From contig JAYWGO010000012.1 in NCBI GenBank assembly GCA_043778205.1, positions 1-64,000 on the forward strand: 64,000 nt of DNA, in the 5' to 3' direction. The notes under the pieces were generated by a model. It was given only the letters and a program-made list of their open reading frames with translations, was not told where the DNA came from and searched no databases. Within the stretch, counting starts at the first letter, position 1; each line of letters starts with the position of its first letter. This document shows, piece after piece, positions 15,997 through 26,000 of the stretch. This DNA is from JAAFIP01 sp043778205. Lineage in GTDB: Bacteria; Pseudomonadota; Gammaproteobacteria; Burkholderiales; Burkholderiaceae_C. Both the position numbers and the translations under genes were made by a program.

Positions 15997-16722
15997 ATGG
16001 AGACCATGCAACAACACCTGCTGATGATTGAAGACGACACCCGCCTGGCCAATATGGTGGGCGAGTATTTTCGTGGCAACGGCTTTGCGTTTACCCACGC
16101 TGCAGACGGTGCAATGGGTTTGGCGGCGCTGCACACCGCGCCGCCGCAACTGGTGATTTTGGACCTGATGATGCCCGGCATTGACGGCCTAGAGGTGTGC
16201 CGCCGTATTCGTGCGCTGCCCGGGGCGCTGTCGCGCACCCCCGTGCTCATGCTGACCGGCAAAGGCGACGCGATGGACCGGATTATTGGCCTTGAACTGG
16301 GCGCTGACGACTACTTGGCCAAACCGTTTGAACCGCGCGAACTGCTAGCGCGTGTGCGCTCGGTGCTGCGCCGCCATGGCGAAGGCGCAGCCTTACTGAA
16401 TGACAAAGACCAACGCCGCATGGTGTTTGGCAGCCTGGAGATAGACCGCGATGCCCGCACCGTGCTGGTTGCAGGTAGCAAGGCCGACCTCACCTCCTAC
16501 CAGTTTGACCTGCTGGTAGCCATTGCCGAGCGGGCGGGCCGGGTGCTGACCCGCGAGCAAATTATGGAGGCTGTGCGCGGCCGCGAGCTGGAAGCTTTTG
16601 ACCGCTCTATTGATGTGCACATGGGCCGTATTCGCGCGGCGATTGAGCTTGACCCCAAAGAGCCGCAGCGCATTGTGACCGTGCGCGGCGTGGGCTATGT
16701 GTTTTCAAAGCAGCAAGATTAG
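15997..16722 (+). CDS. OmpR-family response regulator
   Basis: This 241-residue protein has a receiver domain (about residues 8-125): acidic pair D13-D14, phospho-acceptor D56 in VILDLMMPG, MLTGKGD, and the conserved Lys in LAKPFEP. It is followed by an OmpR-type winged-helix domain ending RIVTVRGVGYVF. A second ATG at 16006 has GGAG just before it and may be the real start. The sensor kinase gene follows 6 bp after the stop, so they form one operon. The pair resembles RstAB/CpxRA-like systems; the signal is unknown. Confidence 0.9.
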   Translation: METMQQHLLMIEDDTRLANMVGEYFRGNGFAFTHAADGAMGLAALHTAPPQLVILDLMMPGIDGLEVCRRIRALPGALSRTPVLMLTGKGDAMDRIIGLELGADDYLAKPFEPRELLARVRSVLRRHGEGAALLNDKDQRRMVFGSLEIDRDARTVLVAGSKADLTSYQFDLLVAIAERAGRVLTREQIMEAVRGRELEAFDRSIDVHMGRIRAAIELDPKEPQRIVTVRGVGYVFSKQQD

Positions 16723-16728
16723 CCTGCG

Positions 16729-18105
16729 ATGAAAGTATCTTTTTTTAACCGCTTGGTGGTGCGTGTGTGGCTGGCCGTGGTGCTGGCGGTGCTGGTACTT
16801 ACCTTTGCCTTTGGCGCGCTGTGGCGCGACTACACCGACCGCGTGCGCGCCGAGCGCCTGGCTGAGCTGCCTGCCCGCGAGCTGATTGTGCGCGACGCAC
16901 AAGGCGCGTTGCTAGGCCAGGCCAGCGCCAAAGCGCCGCGCCCGAAAGTTCCAGGGCAGCAGGCTCCAGGCCCAGGGCTGGAATTTGAAGTGGGCATGCC
17001 CAACGGTGACAAACTGCTCATTGATCTACCGCCGCGCCCACCGCCTGCATCAGGCCCCCTGCCTTCGCAGCGCTGGATCGATGCCAACACCCAGCGCAAC
17101 CCCAGTTTTCTGCTCTGGCTGGGCGGCGTGATAGCGCTGGCCGTGGCAATGGGCAGCTACCCGATTGTGCGGCGCATTACCAAGCGCCTTGAGAGCTTGC
17201 AGCGCGGCGTAGAGCGCTGGGGCGCAGGCAATTTGAAAGAACGGGTAGCTACGGATGGCGCTGACGAAGTGGCTTTTTTGGGCCAGCGTTTTAACGCCGC
17301 CGCCGACCGCATAGAGGCGCTGGTGCAGGCACACAAAACACTGCTTGCCAACGCCTCGCATGAGCTGCGGTCGCCCCTGACGCGCATTCGTATGGGGCTA
17401 GAACTTAGCCAGCAGGCCCCCAGCCCTGCGCTGCAAGCCGAGCTGGCACGCAGCATCAACGAGCTGGACGCACTGATTGACGAAATACTGCTGTCCAGCC
17501 GCTTAGACGCAGCCCAGCACAGCCCTGGTGTAGGCCTGGGTGCAATAGAAGAAGTAGACATGATTGCGCTGGTAGCCCAAGAATGCGCCCGCTATAACGT
17601 GCCCCTAGACTGCCAGCTGCCAGGCGCTCCCGCCCAAGAGGCCCATGAAGCGCAATCGCAACAGCTGCACACGCAAAGTCTGCAGATGCAAAGCCTGCAA
17701 ATACAAGGCGTGCCGCGCTTGCTGCGCCGCTTGGTGCGCAACCTGCTAGAAAATGCGCAGCGCTACGGCCGGGGCAGCGTGCAAGTTACGCTGCGCTCTG
17801 TGCCGCACCTACCGACAACTGCACCACCCTACCCTGCACAAACCCTAGGGTATAGTGCCCCCACTGCGCGCAACGCGATCGAAATTCAAGTCTGCGACCG
17901 AGGCCCTGGCGTACCCGTAGCCGAGCGTGCACGCATTTTTGAACCCTTTTACCGCAGCAGCAGCGCCAGTGAGCGCGATGGCGGCGTGGGCTTGGGTTTG
18001 GCACTGGTGCTGTCGATTGCCCAAAGCCACGGCGGCAGGGCCACGTGCCTGGGCAGAGATGATGGCACTGGTGCCTGTTTTGTGGTGCACATTACGGGCT
18101 GTTAA
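16729..18105 (+). CDS. Sensor histidine kinase
   Basis: This 458-residue membrane kinase has a first transmembrane segment at about residues 10-30, a periplasmic Pro-rich loop, and a second one near 125-147. A HAMP domain follows, then the HisKA phospho-acceptor ANASHELRSPLTRIRMG (His near 210). The ATP-binding domain has N-box RNLLENAQRYG, CDRGPGVP and GVGLGLALVLSIA. Within the ATPase region is a tandem repeat (QSLQM-QSLQI, 15-bp unit near 17676-17706) and Gln-rich sequence, which looks like a loop expansion. It presumably phosphorylates the adjacent OmpR-type regulator. Confidence 0.9.
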   Translation: MKVSFFNRLVVRVWLAVVLAVLVLTFAFGALWRDYTDRVRAERLAELPARELIVRDAQGALLGQASAKAPRPKVPGQQAPGPGLEFEVGMPNGDKLLIDLPPRPPPASGPLPSQRWIDANTQRNPSFLLWLGGVIALAVAMGSYPIVRRITKRLESLQRGVERWGAGNLKERVATDGADEVAFLGQRFNAAADRIEALVQAHKTLLANASHELRSPLTRIRMGLELSQQAPSPALQAELARSINELDALIDEILLSSRLDAAQHSPGVGLGAIEEVDMIALVAQECARYNVPLDCQLPGAPAQEAHEAQSQQLHTQSLQMQSLQIQGVPRLLRRLVRNLLENAQRYGRGSVQVTLRSVPHLPTTAPPYPAQTLGYSAPTARNAIEIQVCDRGPGVPVAERARIFEPFYRSSSASERDGGVGLGLALVLSIAQSHGGRATCLGRDDGTGACFVVHITGC

Positions 18106-18229
18106 CAGGCCATGCATGCGCGCAAAGCACGGTACGGCACAGTTGCACAAGGATACATGCGGGCAACACCCAGCAGCTTCGTGATTTAACGCACGAAATG
18201 TGAAAAATTGTTGTAAATGCACCCCCTAT

Positions 18230-18384
18230 ATCACCTGTTTGTGGGATGTTCTCACGAGAGAATCTATTGCACAATCGTTTTACTGTTGTCACACAGAAGG
18301 TTTGTAAAGTATTTTTACCGGTCTCCCAACGACGTCCTTTCCAAGAGGACTTTGACACGGCCACCCTCGGGTGGCCGTTTTTTT
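18230..18384 (+). ncRNA. Candidate small RNA or structured leader
   Basis: The 437-bp gap between the kinase and the M48 gene holds three hairpins in order: TTCTC-ACGA-GAGAA (about 18249-18262), GTCCT-TTCCAAG-AGGAC (about 18334-18350), and a strong intrinsic terminator at 18357-18384. There is no good open frame. This suggests a ~120-150 nt RNA gene, or the 3' end of the kinase transcript. The 5' end is a guess and I could not see a convincing promoter. I do not recognise an Rfam family. Confidence 0.4.
18357..18384 (+). terminator. Strong intrinsic terminator
   Basis: ACGGCCACC pairs with GGTGGCCGT around the tetraloop CTCG, followed by a run of seven T (18378-18384). It lies 250 bp downstream of the kinase and 160 bp before the M48 gene. 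Confidence 0.9.
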
Positions 18385-18542
18385 GTGCCCTGCCCTGGCG
18401 CACGGGCAGCAACTTAGGCCATGCCGTGCCAGTTCATGCACAATAACGATTCATGCGGCCTATGTTGGCTTAGCTTTGGCCGCGCTCTCACTCTTATCTT
18501 GTAGGCAAAGCCACCGTCCATTTGCTTAAAGAACCTTGACCT

Positions 18543-19457
18543 ATGACCACGCGCTTTAACCCCACTGCCCTGCCCGTTTGCCTGCCTGTTTACGCAACCG
18601 CGCTTTGCACTTTGAAGGCAGAGCTGCTGCGGGCGCGCGCCTTACGGGGCACTGCTGCCACTATTGGTGCACTGGCCCTGGCCGCAGCTTTTTCCAGCCC
18701 AGTGGCCACCGCACGCGACGGTGTCGAGGTGGGCGGCAACTCTCAGTTTGCCAAGCTGGTGCCTGCCAGCCAAGTAGAGGAAGCAGCCAGCCAGCAGTAC
18801 CAAAAAATGCTGCAAGAAGCCAGTGCACAACAGGCATTGGCACCCGCCAACCACCCCCAAGTGCTGCGGCTAAGGGCAATTTCCCAAAAAATAATCCCCC
18901 ATGCGCTAGAGTGGAACCCGCGCGCTAAAGACTGGAAGTGGGAGGTTAATTTGCTGGTCAGCAAACAGGTCAACGCGTTTTGTATGCCAGGCGGAAAAAT
19001 TGCCTTTTACACGGGCATTTTGGAGCAGCTCAAACTCACCGACGACGAGGTGGCCATGATCATGGGGCACGAAGTAGCCCACGCCCTGCGTGAGCACGCC
19101 CGCGAACGCATGGGCAAAAACGCCGCTACCAACATTGGTGCCAATGTGCTGGGCCAGCTGCTGGGAGTGGGCAACACAGGCGCGCAAGTGCTGGGCATGG
19201 GCAGCCAACTGCTGAGCTTGAGATTTGGCCGCGAAGACGAGTCAGAAGCCGACCTGGTAGGCATGGAACTGGCCGCCCGCGCCGGCTACAACCCGCGTGC
19301 AGGGGTGTCGCTGTGGCAAAAAATGGGCGCAGCCAGCAAAGGCGCGCCGCCGCAGTTTTTAAGCACACACCCCAGTGGGCCTAAACGCATTTCTAACATT
19401 GAAGGCAACTTGCCCAAGGTGCTGCCTTTGTACGAGCTGTCCAAGCTTAAAAAGTAA
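18543..19457 (+). CDS. M48-family zinc metalloprotease
   Basis: The 304-residue protein carries the zinc motif HEVAH near residue 176 (MIMGHEVAHALREHARERMG) and the third ligand Glu in REDESEADLVGMELAARAGY. An N-terminal hydrophobic segment (about residues 38-58) should be a signal or anchor, placing the enzyme in the periplasm. It resembles LoiP/BepA-type proteases of envelope quality control. Pro substrates follow from FLSTHPSGPKRI, a conserved C-terminal family motif. It stands alone after the candidate RNA and may be under envelope stress control. Confidence 0.9.
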   Translation: MTTRFNPTALPVCLPVYATALCTLKAELLRARALRGTAATIGALALAAAFSSPVATARDGVEVGGNSQFAKLVPASQVEEAASQQYQKMLQEASAQQALAPANHPQVLRLRAISQKIIPHALEWNPRAKDWKWEVNLLVSKQVNAFCMPGGKIAFYTGILEQLKLTDDEVAMIMGHEVAHALREHARERMGKNAATNIGANVLGQLLGVGNTGAQVLGMGSQLLSLRFGREDESEADLVGMELAARAGYNPRAGVSLWQKMGAASKGAPPQFLSTHPSGPKRISNIEGNLPKVLPLYELSKLKK

Positions 19458-19500
19458 GGCCCGTGCACATTGCCAACCCGCATACCATTTGGCCATATAT

Positions 19501-19551
19501 AGCTACTTATTTAATAGCTGCTTGTGCAGCGTTTCCTTGGGCCACAGGCCC
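19501..19551 (+). repeat. Interspersed repeat, copy 5
   Basis: Reads TTTAATAGCTGCTTGTGCAG then CGTTTCCTTGGGCCACAGG. It ends 3 bases before the ATG of the YecA-like gene, so it forms most of that gene's 5' leader and leaves no normal ribosome binding site visible. Confidence 0.85.
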
Positions 19552-19553
19552 AA

Positions 19554-20432
<879 letters not shown>

Positions 20433-20454
20433 AAACTAAAACTCCCCACCGCCC

Positions 20455-22194
20455 ATGCCCACCCTAGACTGGCTTAACCGCACCGATGCCTTCACCACTG
20501 CAAGCAAAGTACCCTACCGGCTGCTAGAGCCCATCTCCAGCCACGGCGACCCTATAGCCCAAAGCAACCTGCTCATTCAAGGCGACAACTTAGAGGCTCT
20601 TAAAGCCCTGCTACCGTTTTACCGAGGCCAGGTGAAATGCATCTTCATCGACCCGCCCTACAACACCCAAAGCGCGTTTGAACACTACGACGACAACCTG
20701 GAGCACGCCCAGTGGCTCAGCATGATGCTGCCCCGCCTGCAACTGTTGCGCGAGCTGCTGCGCGAAGACGGCAGCATTTGGGTAACGATTGACGACAACG
20801 AGGGGCATTACCTGAAGGTGATGATGGATGAGGTGTTTGGGAGGAGAAATTTTGTAGCGAATGTGGTTTGGCAGAAACGCACCTCTCCAGATGCAAGAAT
20901 CCAACTTGGAGCAGCGCATGACCACGTATTTGTTTTTGCAAAAGCAGTAGAAAAATTATCGTTCAACCCCTTAAAGCTATCGACTGAACAAGCGAAGAAT
21001 TTCAAAAATCCTGATCAAGATACTCGCGGAGCATGGGTTTCCACCGACTTCACAGCCCAAGGATGGCGACCCAACCAGATGTACGAGATCCTTAGCCCAA
21101 ACGGAACGCGTTACTCACCACCGGAAGGTAGATGCTGGGGAAATGTCGAACCGGCTTACTTACGCCTTCTCAGTGAAGGTCGCATGTGGTTCGGCAAAGA
21201 TGGCGGTGGCCGTCCGCGAGTAAAAAATTATCGTGCGGAAAACGAAGGAGTTAGCTCATGGAGTTGGTGGGTCAATGAAGACGTAGGGCACAACCAAGAG
21301 TCGAAAAAAGAAATCAACGAACTGTTTGGTGCAGCGAATGCCTTTGATACGCCAAAGCCGGAGCGTTTGATTCAACGTGCTCTTGCAATAGCCACAAACC
21401 CCAACGACCTAGTCCTCGACAGCTTCCTAGGCTCCGGCACCACCACGGCAGTCGCTCACAAAATGGGCCGCCGCTGGATCGGCATCGAGATGGGCGAGCA
21501 CGCCGTCACCCACTGCCTGCCGCGCATGCAAAAGGTGGTGGACGGCGAGCAAGGCGGCATCAGCAAAGCCGTAGGTTGGGGAGTTGCCGCAGATGGCGGT
21601 AAGTGGCAAGGCGGCGGTTTTCGCTTTATGCGCCTGGGTGAGCCGGTGTTTGACGCGCAGGGCCGCATCCACAGCGCGGTGCGCTTTGCTACGCTGGCAG
21701 CGTTTGTGTGGCAGCAAGAAACTGGCACCGCATTCAACGCCGCACTGGCTAAAGCGGGCACGCCTTACCTTGGCACACACTATATTTATGATAGCTGTCT
21801 CCGCAATATTCTATTGACCCAGGAGCCTATTTCATTATCAAAAGCGCTCCCAACAGACCTATTTGCGCAAAGTACGCCTGACGATAGCCCATCGCCACCC
21901 CAGAGCACCGCAGGCAGCGCCGCGCAGAGCGACGTGCCGCCCACACCCCCCGCTCCACCCACAGCTACCGCCTACTACCTACTATACAACGGCATACTGG
22001 GCGACAAGCGCCCCGCCAGCGGCAACGTGCTGACCCAAGCCGTGCTAGACGCACTGCTGCAGCTGCACACGAGCACCCCCAGCCCCGATGCCCCGCTGGT
22101 GGTCTACGGCGAAGCCTGCCGCCTGGGCGAAGAGCGGCTACAGCGCGCGAATGTGACGTTCAAGCACATTCCGTATGACGTGAAGGCACGGTGA
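20455..22194 (+). CDS. mod: Type III restriction system DNA methyltransferase (Mod)
   Basis: This 579-residue protein has the DPPY motif (FIDPPYNTQS) near residue 66 and the SAM motif FLGSGTT near residue 325. That DPPY-first order is typical of beta-class N6-adenine methyltransferases of type III systems. The part between the motifs, about 20810-21400, is visibly lower in GC and uses different codons from its flanks. It corresponds to the target-recognition domain, which suggests domain exchange. The C-terminus has a Ser/Pro/Thr-rich linker then a final domain (GNVLTQAVLDALLQLH). It pairs with the Res gene at 23322. Confidence 0.9.
   Translation: MPTLDWLNRTDAFTTASKVPYRLLEPISSHGDPIAQSNLLIQGDNLEALKALLPFYRGQVKCIFIDPPYNTQSAFEHYDDNLEHAQWLSMMLPRLQLLRELLREDGSIWVTIDDNEGHYLKVMMDEVFGRRNFVANVVWQKRTSPDARIQLGAAHDHVFVFAKAVEKLSFNPLKLSTEQAKNFKNPDQDTRGAWVSTDFTAQGWRPNQMYEILSPNGTRYSPPEGRCWGNVEPAYLRLLSEGRMWFGKDGGGRPRVKNYRAENEGVSSWSWWVNEDVGHNQESKKEINELFGAANAFDTPKPERLIQRALAIATNPNDLVLDSFLGSGTTTAVAHKMGRRWIGIEMGEHAVTHCLPRMQKVVDGEQGGISKAVGWGVAADGGKWQGGGFRFMRLGEPVFDAQGRIHSAVRFATLAAFVWQQETGTAFNAALAKAGTPYLGTHYIYDSCLRNILLTQEPISLSKALPTDLFAQSTPDDSPSPPQSTAGSAAQSDVPPTPPAPPTATAYYLLYNGILGDKRPASGNVLTQAVLDALLQLHTSTPSPDAPLVVYGEACRLGEERLQRANVTFKHIPYDVKAR
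21783..21825 (+). repeat. Possible decayed interspersed repeat in mod
   Basis: ATGATAGCTGTCTCCGCAAT followed by ATTCTATTGACCCAGG keeps the order of the canonical repeat with many changes. It lies in the C-terminal part of mod. Weak evidence. Confidence 0.25.
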
Positions 22195-22248
22195 TATGGC
22201 TTGGAAGAAAACGTCCTGCCAACAAAGAGGCCATGGCACAGTAAAGCT

Positions 22249-23097
22249 ATGACCTCTAAAAACCTCTCCACCTCCCTCACGACCGTGCCGCAACCCATGG
22301 CGCACTATTTTGTCGACGAGTCTGGTGATGGCGTATTGTTTGGCAAGCAGGGCAAAGTGCTTCTGGGCCATGGTGTGAGTACACCGCATTTCATGCTTGG
22401 CTTGTTAGAAGTAGCTGATCCAGTGGCCTTGGCTACCGCCATGGAGGATTTACGGCAAAGTTTATTGGCAGAACCTTATTTCAAAAATGTGCCATCGATG
22501 CAGCCACAACGGTGCAAAACTGCGGCTATGTTTCATGCCAAAGACGATTTACCCGAGGTGCGTCGCGAGGTATTTAAGCTGTTAGCGCAGCATGACATTA
22601 AGTTTTATGCGGTGGTACGCAATATGCGCGCCGTACTAACCTATGCCTTAGAGCGCAAAGCGCGTGACAGCACCTATCTTTATAAGCCAAATGAACTTTA
22701 CGACAGCAGCGTGGCACAGCTATTTAAAGATCGCTTGCATTCGTATGAGAGTTGCAGCATTCATTACGGAGTGCGTGGCACAGCAGATCGTATGCGCGCT
22801 TTTCAGGCGGCGTTAGATCTTTCGAGAACACGGTTTGAGCAAAAGTGGGGTCAACAAGTCATCACGCATATTGACTTACAACCCAGCCGCCCTCAGAAGT
22901 CGACCTGCTTACAAGCTGTGGATTATGTGCTGTGGGCGCTGCAACGCTATTACAACGCACAAGAAAGCCGTTTTATTGAGTTGATGTGGGACAAGGTAGG
23001 CGTTGTCCACGCGATAGATGAAAAAACCATCTCCGTCGAGGGCACCCATTACACAAAGAAAAACCCGCTGCCTGAATTAACAGGAGCGGGTCTATGA
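22249..23097 (+). CDS. DUF3800 protein within the R-M cassette
   Basis: The protein is 282 residues from ATG 22249; ATG 22297 (MAHYFVDESGDG) is also possible, and a TTG at 22201 extends the frame further. The motif YFVDESGDG and later LQAVDYVLWALQRYYN fit the DUF3800 family, an RNase-H-like fold with acidic active-site residues that is frequent in defence islands. It lies between mod and res, where type III systems normally have no gene. Base composition is AT-richer than its neighbours, indicating separate acquisition. Its role is unknown; nuclease activity is inferred only from the family fold. Confidence 0.75.
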   Translation: MTSKNLSTSLTTVPQPMAHYFVDESGDGVLFGKQGKVLLGHGVSTPHFMLGLLEVADPVALATAMEDLRQSLLAEPYFKNVPSMQPQRCKTAAMFHAKDDLPEVRREVFKLLAQHDIKFYAVVRNMRAVLTYALERKARDSTYLYKPNELYDSSVAQLFKDRLHSYESCSIHYGVRGTADRMRAFQAALDLSRTRFEQKWGQQVITHIDLQPSRPQKSTCLQAVDYVLWALQRYYNAQESRFIELMWDKVGVVHAIDEKTISVEGTHYTKKNPLPELTGAGL

Positions 23098-23303
23098 ATA
23101 AGGTGTGGGAATATAGGAGTGCGCAGCGGGGTTTCCCCTTGGCCTTACATTCTCACGGCATGGAGCCGAATTTTGTTCCCACGCCGCAATTGTACAACTC
23201 TGTATGTCGTTTTGTCAAACTACTTAAACAATTGCCTCTTCATTTTTTTCAATTAAATCAACAGCTTAGGCTGTTTAGCACAGCAATCTCTTGTAAAAGC
23301 TGA
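23094..23303 (+). CDS. Possible small protein overlapping DUF3800 stop
   Basis: A 69-codon frame starts with an ATGA overlap on the DUF3800 stop, which suggests coupling, and ends 19 bp before res. The product is unlike anything I recognise, with no clear domain. The stretch is AT-rich. It may simply be the degenerate junction between DUF3800 and res. Confidence 0.25.
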   Translation: MNKVWEYRSAQRGFPLALHSHGMEPNFVPTPQLYNSVCRFVKLLKQLPLHFFQLNQQLRLFSTAISCKS

Positions 23304-23321
23304 ACAATTCAAGCACACCAA

Positions 23322-26000
23322 ATGACCACCCTCACCCTCAAGTCCTACCAACAAGCCGCGCTGGACTCCCTGCGCGACTTTGCCCGCGCCGCGCAAGTCA
23401 AAGGCCCGGCCATGGCGTTTGGCGAGCAGGTGGGGCGGCCTTACAACCCTAACCCGTTTGGCGAAGTGCCTTGCGTGTGCCTGCGCATTCCCACGGGCGG
23501 CGGCAAAACGCTGCTGGCAGCGCATGCAGTGCCGCTGCTGGCGCGGGAGTGGCGTGCAACGGATGCGCCTGTGGCGCTGTGGCTAGTGCCTAGCGACACG
23601 ATTCGCAGCCAAACGCTCAAAGCCCTGCAAACGCTGGGGCATCCGTACCGCGAGGCGCTGGAGGCTGCGTATGGCACAGGCCTCCAGGTATGTGCGCTGG
23701 AAGAGGTGGCGCAGATTGCGCCGATTGACTGGGGGCGCAAAGCGGTGGTGGTGGTGGCCACGATTCAGAGCTTTCGGATTGAAGATGCCGATAAGCGCAA
23801 CGTGTACAGCTTTTCGGAGAACTTTGAGCGGCACTTTAAGGGCGCGATTGAGCGCGACCTGCAGCGCCTGCATGGCTTGCCCGATGCCGTGGTGACCGAG
23901 GAAGAAGCTGCCAAAGACGGCAAAGGTGTATTGAAAGGCTTTGTGGGCCAGCCGCGCTGGAGCTTGGCCAACTGGCTGGCGCTGCACGAGCCGATGCTGA
24001 TTGTGGACGAGGCGCACAACACCAAGACGGACAAAAGCTTTACCGCACTCAAACGGCTCAACCCCAGCTTGATACTGGAGCTGACGGCTACGCCCGTAGC
24101 CAGCCAGACGAATGTGCTGTACCACGTAAGCGCGCAAGAGCTGGCGGCGGAGAGCATGATCAAGCTGCCGATTGCATTGGCCGAGCACCCGCAGGGCTGG
24201 CAGCAGGCGGTGTTTGCAGCGGTGCAAAACCAGCGGGCGCTGCATGCAGAAGCTTTAAAGGACGAAGCGGCAGGCAACGGCTATGTGCGGCCTATGGTGC
24301 TGTTTCAGGCGCAGAACGTTAACGACGAGGTGCCGCCGGAGGTGCTGCGCAAGTATTTGCAAGACGAGCTGCATATTGAGCCGGCATGCATTGTGGTGGC
24401 GACGGGGGATACGCGCGAGCTGGACGGGCTGGATTTGCAGTCGCGCGCTTGCCCGGTGCTTTTTGTCATCACCGTGCAGGCGCTGCGTGAGGGCTGGGAC
24501 TGCCCGTTTGCGTATATTTTGTGTTCTCTGCAACGCTTATCTAGCGCCACGGCCGTGGAGCAGCTACTAGGCCGCGTGCTGCGCATGCCGTACGCCACGC
24601 CGCGAGGTCGCCCCGCGCTGAACCGGGCCTATGCGCATGTGTGCGAGGCAGAGTTTTCTAGCGCTGCGCATGCGCTGGCAGACCGTTTGATTAACCACAT
24701 GGGCTTTGAGGCACTGGATGTAGCGTCGATGCTGGTGCAACAGTCTAGCTTGCCTTTATTTGAGGAAAATCAGCCTGTAGCCCAGCAGAATGTTGCGCAA
24801 GTAGCTACTAATTTTGAAGCGGTTTTGGCCACCACAGAGATAACCAGCATGCCCGGTGTGCAGTTGCAAACCATTGCGGGCACACCGCAGGTGGTGGTGA
24901 CGGGGCACATTAACAGCGAACTGGAAATTTTGCTCCTAGGCGGTGTGCGCGGCGCTAAAAGGCAAAGCCAAGTGAAAGAAAAAGTAGCGCAGCACAACGC
25001 GCTGGTGGCCGCCGTGACCTCCCCCGCTGCGCGCGGGGCCAAGTTTGCACCCGTGCCCATGCTGGGCTACCGCTCCACGCCGCAAGGCCAGCTTTGGCCG
25101 CTGGAGCGCGAGGCAGTGCTGGAGATGGTGGAGCTGGATTTACTGTCGCCCGAGGCGCTGCATTTGCCAGGTTTTGAGGTGGTGGAGCAGTCCAATACGT
25201 TTGAGATCTACATGAAGGATGCGCAAGTCAAGCTGCGCGCAGCAGATGCCAACCAGATAGCGTTTGACTACGGCTCCAGCACCATTACTTCGGATGATTT
25301 GGTGCGCTGGCTGGACCAGTCTCTTTATCAAAAACTGTCTGAATTTACCCAAGGCCAACGTCGGGCGTGGTTTGCCGCCGTGGTGGGCAAGCTGCTCAAT
25401 GAAAAGGGTTTGCCGCTGGTAACTTTAGCCAAAGCGCGCTTTAAGCTGGCGCAAGACTTAGAGCACAAGGCTGCGCAGTTGCGGGATAAGGCGGCCAAAG
25501 TACAGTTTAAGCAACTGGTACTGGAGCAAGCATGGTTGATTGAGCCCGACTGGTCTAGGCCACATTTGTTCGAGCAAGGCCGCTACCCCGCACCTGTGGG
25601 CTCACGTTATACGGGGCGCTACGAGTTTGCACGCCACTTCTTCCCGGTATTGGCAGACCTGAAGGACGGTGGGCAAGAGTTTTTGTGTGCCCAGCTGATA
25701 GACGGCCACCCTAAAGTCAAACACTGGGTGCGTAATTTAGACACCGCGCCGTGTGGGTTTGCGCTGCCAACGTCCAAGGGGCGTTTCTTCCCAGATTTTG
25801 TGGCTGAACTGCTTGACGGGCGGATTGCTGTAGTGGAGTTTAAGGGCGCACACCTTAGCAGCGAACCTTATGAGATTGAGAAAAAACAAGTGGGGCTACT
25901 TTGGGCAGGTGCCAGCCAAGGTAAGGCACTGTTTGATTGGGCGCTGATGGCGCGGGATGGTTTGAGCCTGTCGCAGCAATTGGACAAACTTTTTGCATGA
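23322..26000 (+). CDS. res: Type III restriction system DEAD/DEAH helicase-nuclease (Res)
   Basis: This 892-residue protein has Walker A IPTGGGKT near residue 57, Walker B/DEAH (LIVDEAHNTKTDKS) near residue 228, and SF2 motif VI-like QLLGRVLRMPYA. A C-terminal PD-(D/E)xK nuclease centre (FPDFVAELLDGRIAVVEFKG) lies near residue 825. It translocates and cuts unmethylated DNA together with Mod. The stop overlaps the lipB start (ATGA), so the restriction cassette is transcriptionally fused to lipBA. Near residues 485-500 the segment VAQQNVAQVATNFEA is encoded by bases like a decayed repeat. Confidence 0.9.
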   Translation: MTTLTLKSYQQAALDSLRDFARAAQVKGPAMAFGEQVGRPYNPNPFGEVPCVCLRIPTGGGKTLLAAHAVPLLAREWRATDAPVALWLVPSDTIRSQTLKALQTLGHPYREALEAAYGTGLQVCALEEVAQIAPIDWGRKAVVVVATIQSFRIEDADKRNVYSFSENFERHFKGAIERDLQRLHGLPDAVVTEEEAAKDGKGVLKGFVGQPRWSLANWLALHEPMLIVDEAHNTKTDKSFTALKRLNPSLILELTATPVASQTNVLYHVSAQELAAESMIKLPIALAEHPQGWQQAVFAAVQNQRALHAEALKDEAAGNGYVRPMVLFQAQNVNDEVPPEVLRKYLQDELHIEPACIVVATGDTRELDGLDLQSRACPVLFVITVQALREGWDCPFAYILCSLQRLSSATAVEQLLGRVLRMPYATPRGRPALNRAYAHVCEAEFSSAAHALADRLINHMGFEALDVASMLVQQSSLPLFEENQPVAQQNVAQVATNFEAVLATTEITSMPGVQLQTIAGTPQVVVTGHINSELEILLLGGVRGAKRQSQVKEKVAQHNALVAAVTSPAARGAKFAPVPMLGYRSTPQGQLWPLEREAVLEMVELDLLSPEALHLPGFEVVEQSNTFEIYMKDAQVKLRAADANQIAFDYGSSTITSDDLVRWLDQSLYQKLSEFTQGQRRAWFAAVVGKLLNEKGLPLVTLAKARFKLAQDLEHKAAQLRDKAAKVQFKQLVLEQAWLIEPDWSRPHLFEQGRYPAPVGSRYTGRYEFARHFFPVLADLKDGGQEFLCAQLIDGHPKVKHWVRNLDTAPCGFALPTSKGRFFPDFVAELLDGRIAVVEFKGAHLSSEPYEIEKKQVGLLWAGASQGKALFDWALMARDGLSLSQQLDKLFA
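24777..24815 (-). repeat. Possible decayed interspersed repeat in res
   Basis: GTAGCCCAGCAGAATGTTGC followed by GCAAGTAGCTACTAATTTTG aligns with the reverse repeat GGCCCAAGGAAATGCTGCAC / AAGCAGCTATTAAATTT at roughly three positions in four. It is in frame. Confidence 0.4.
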
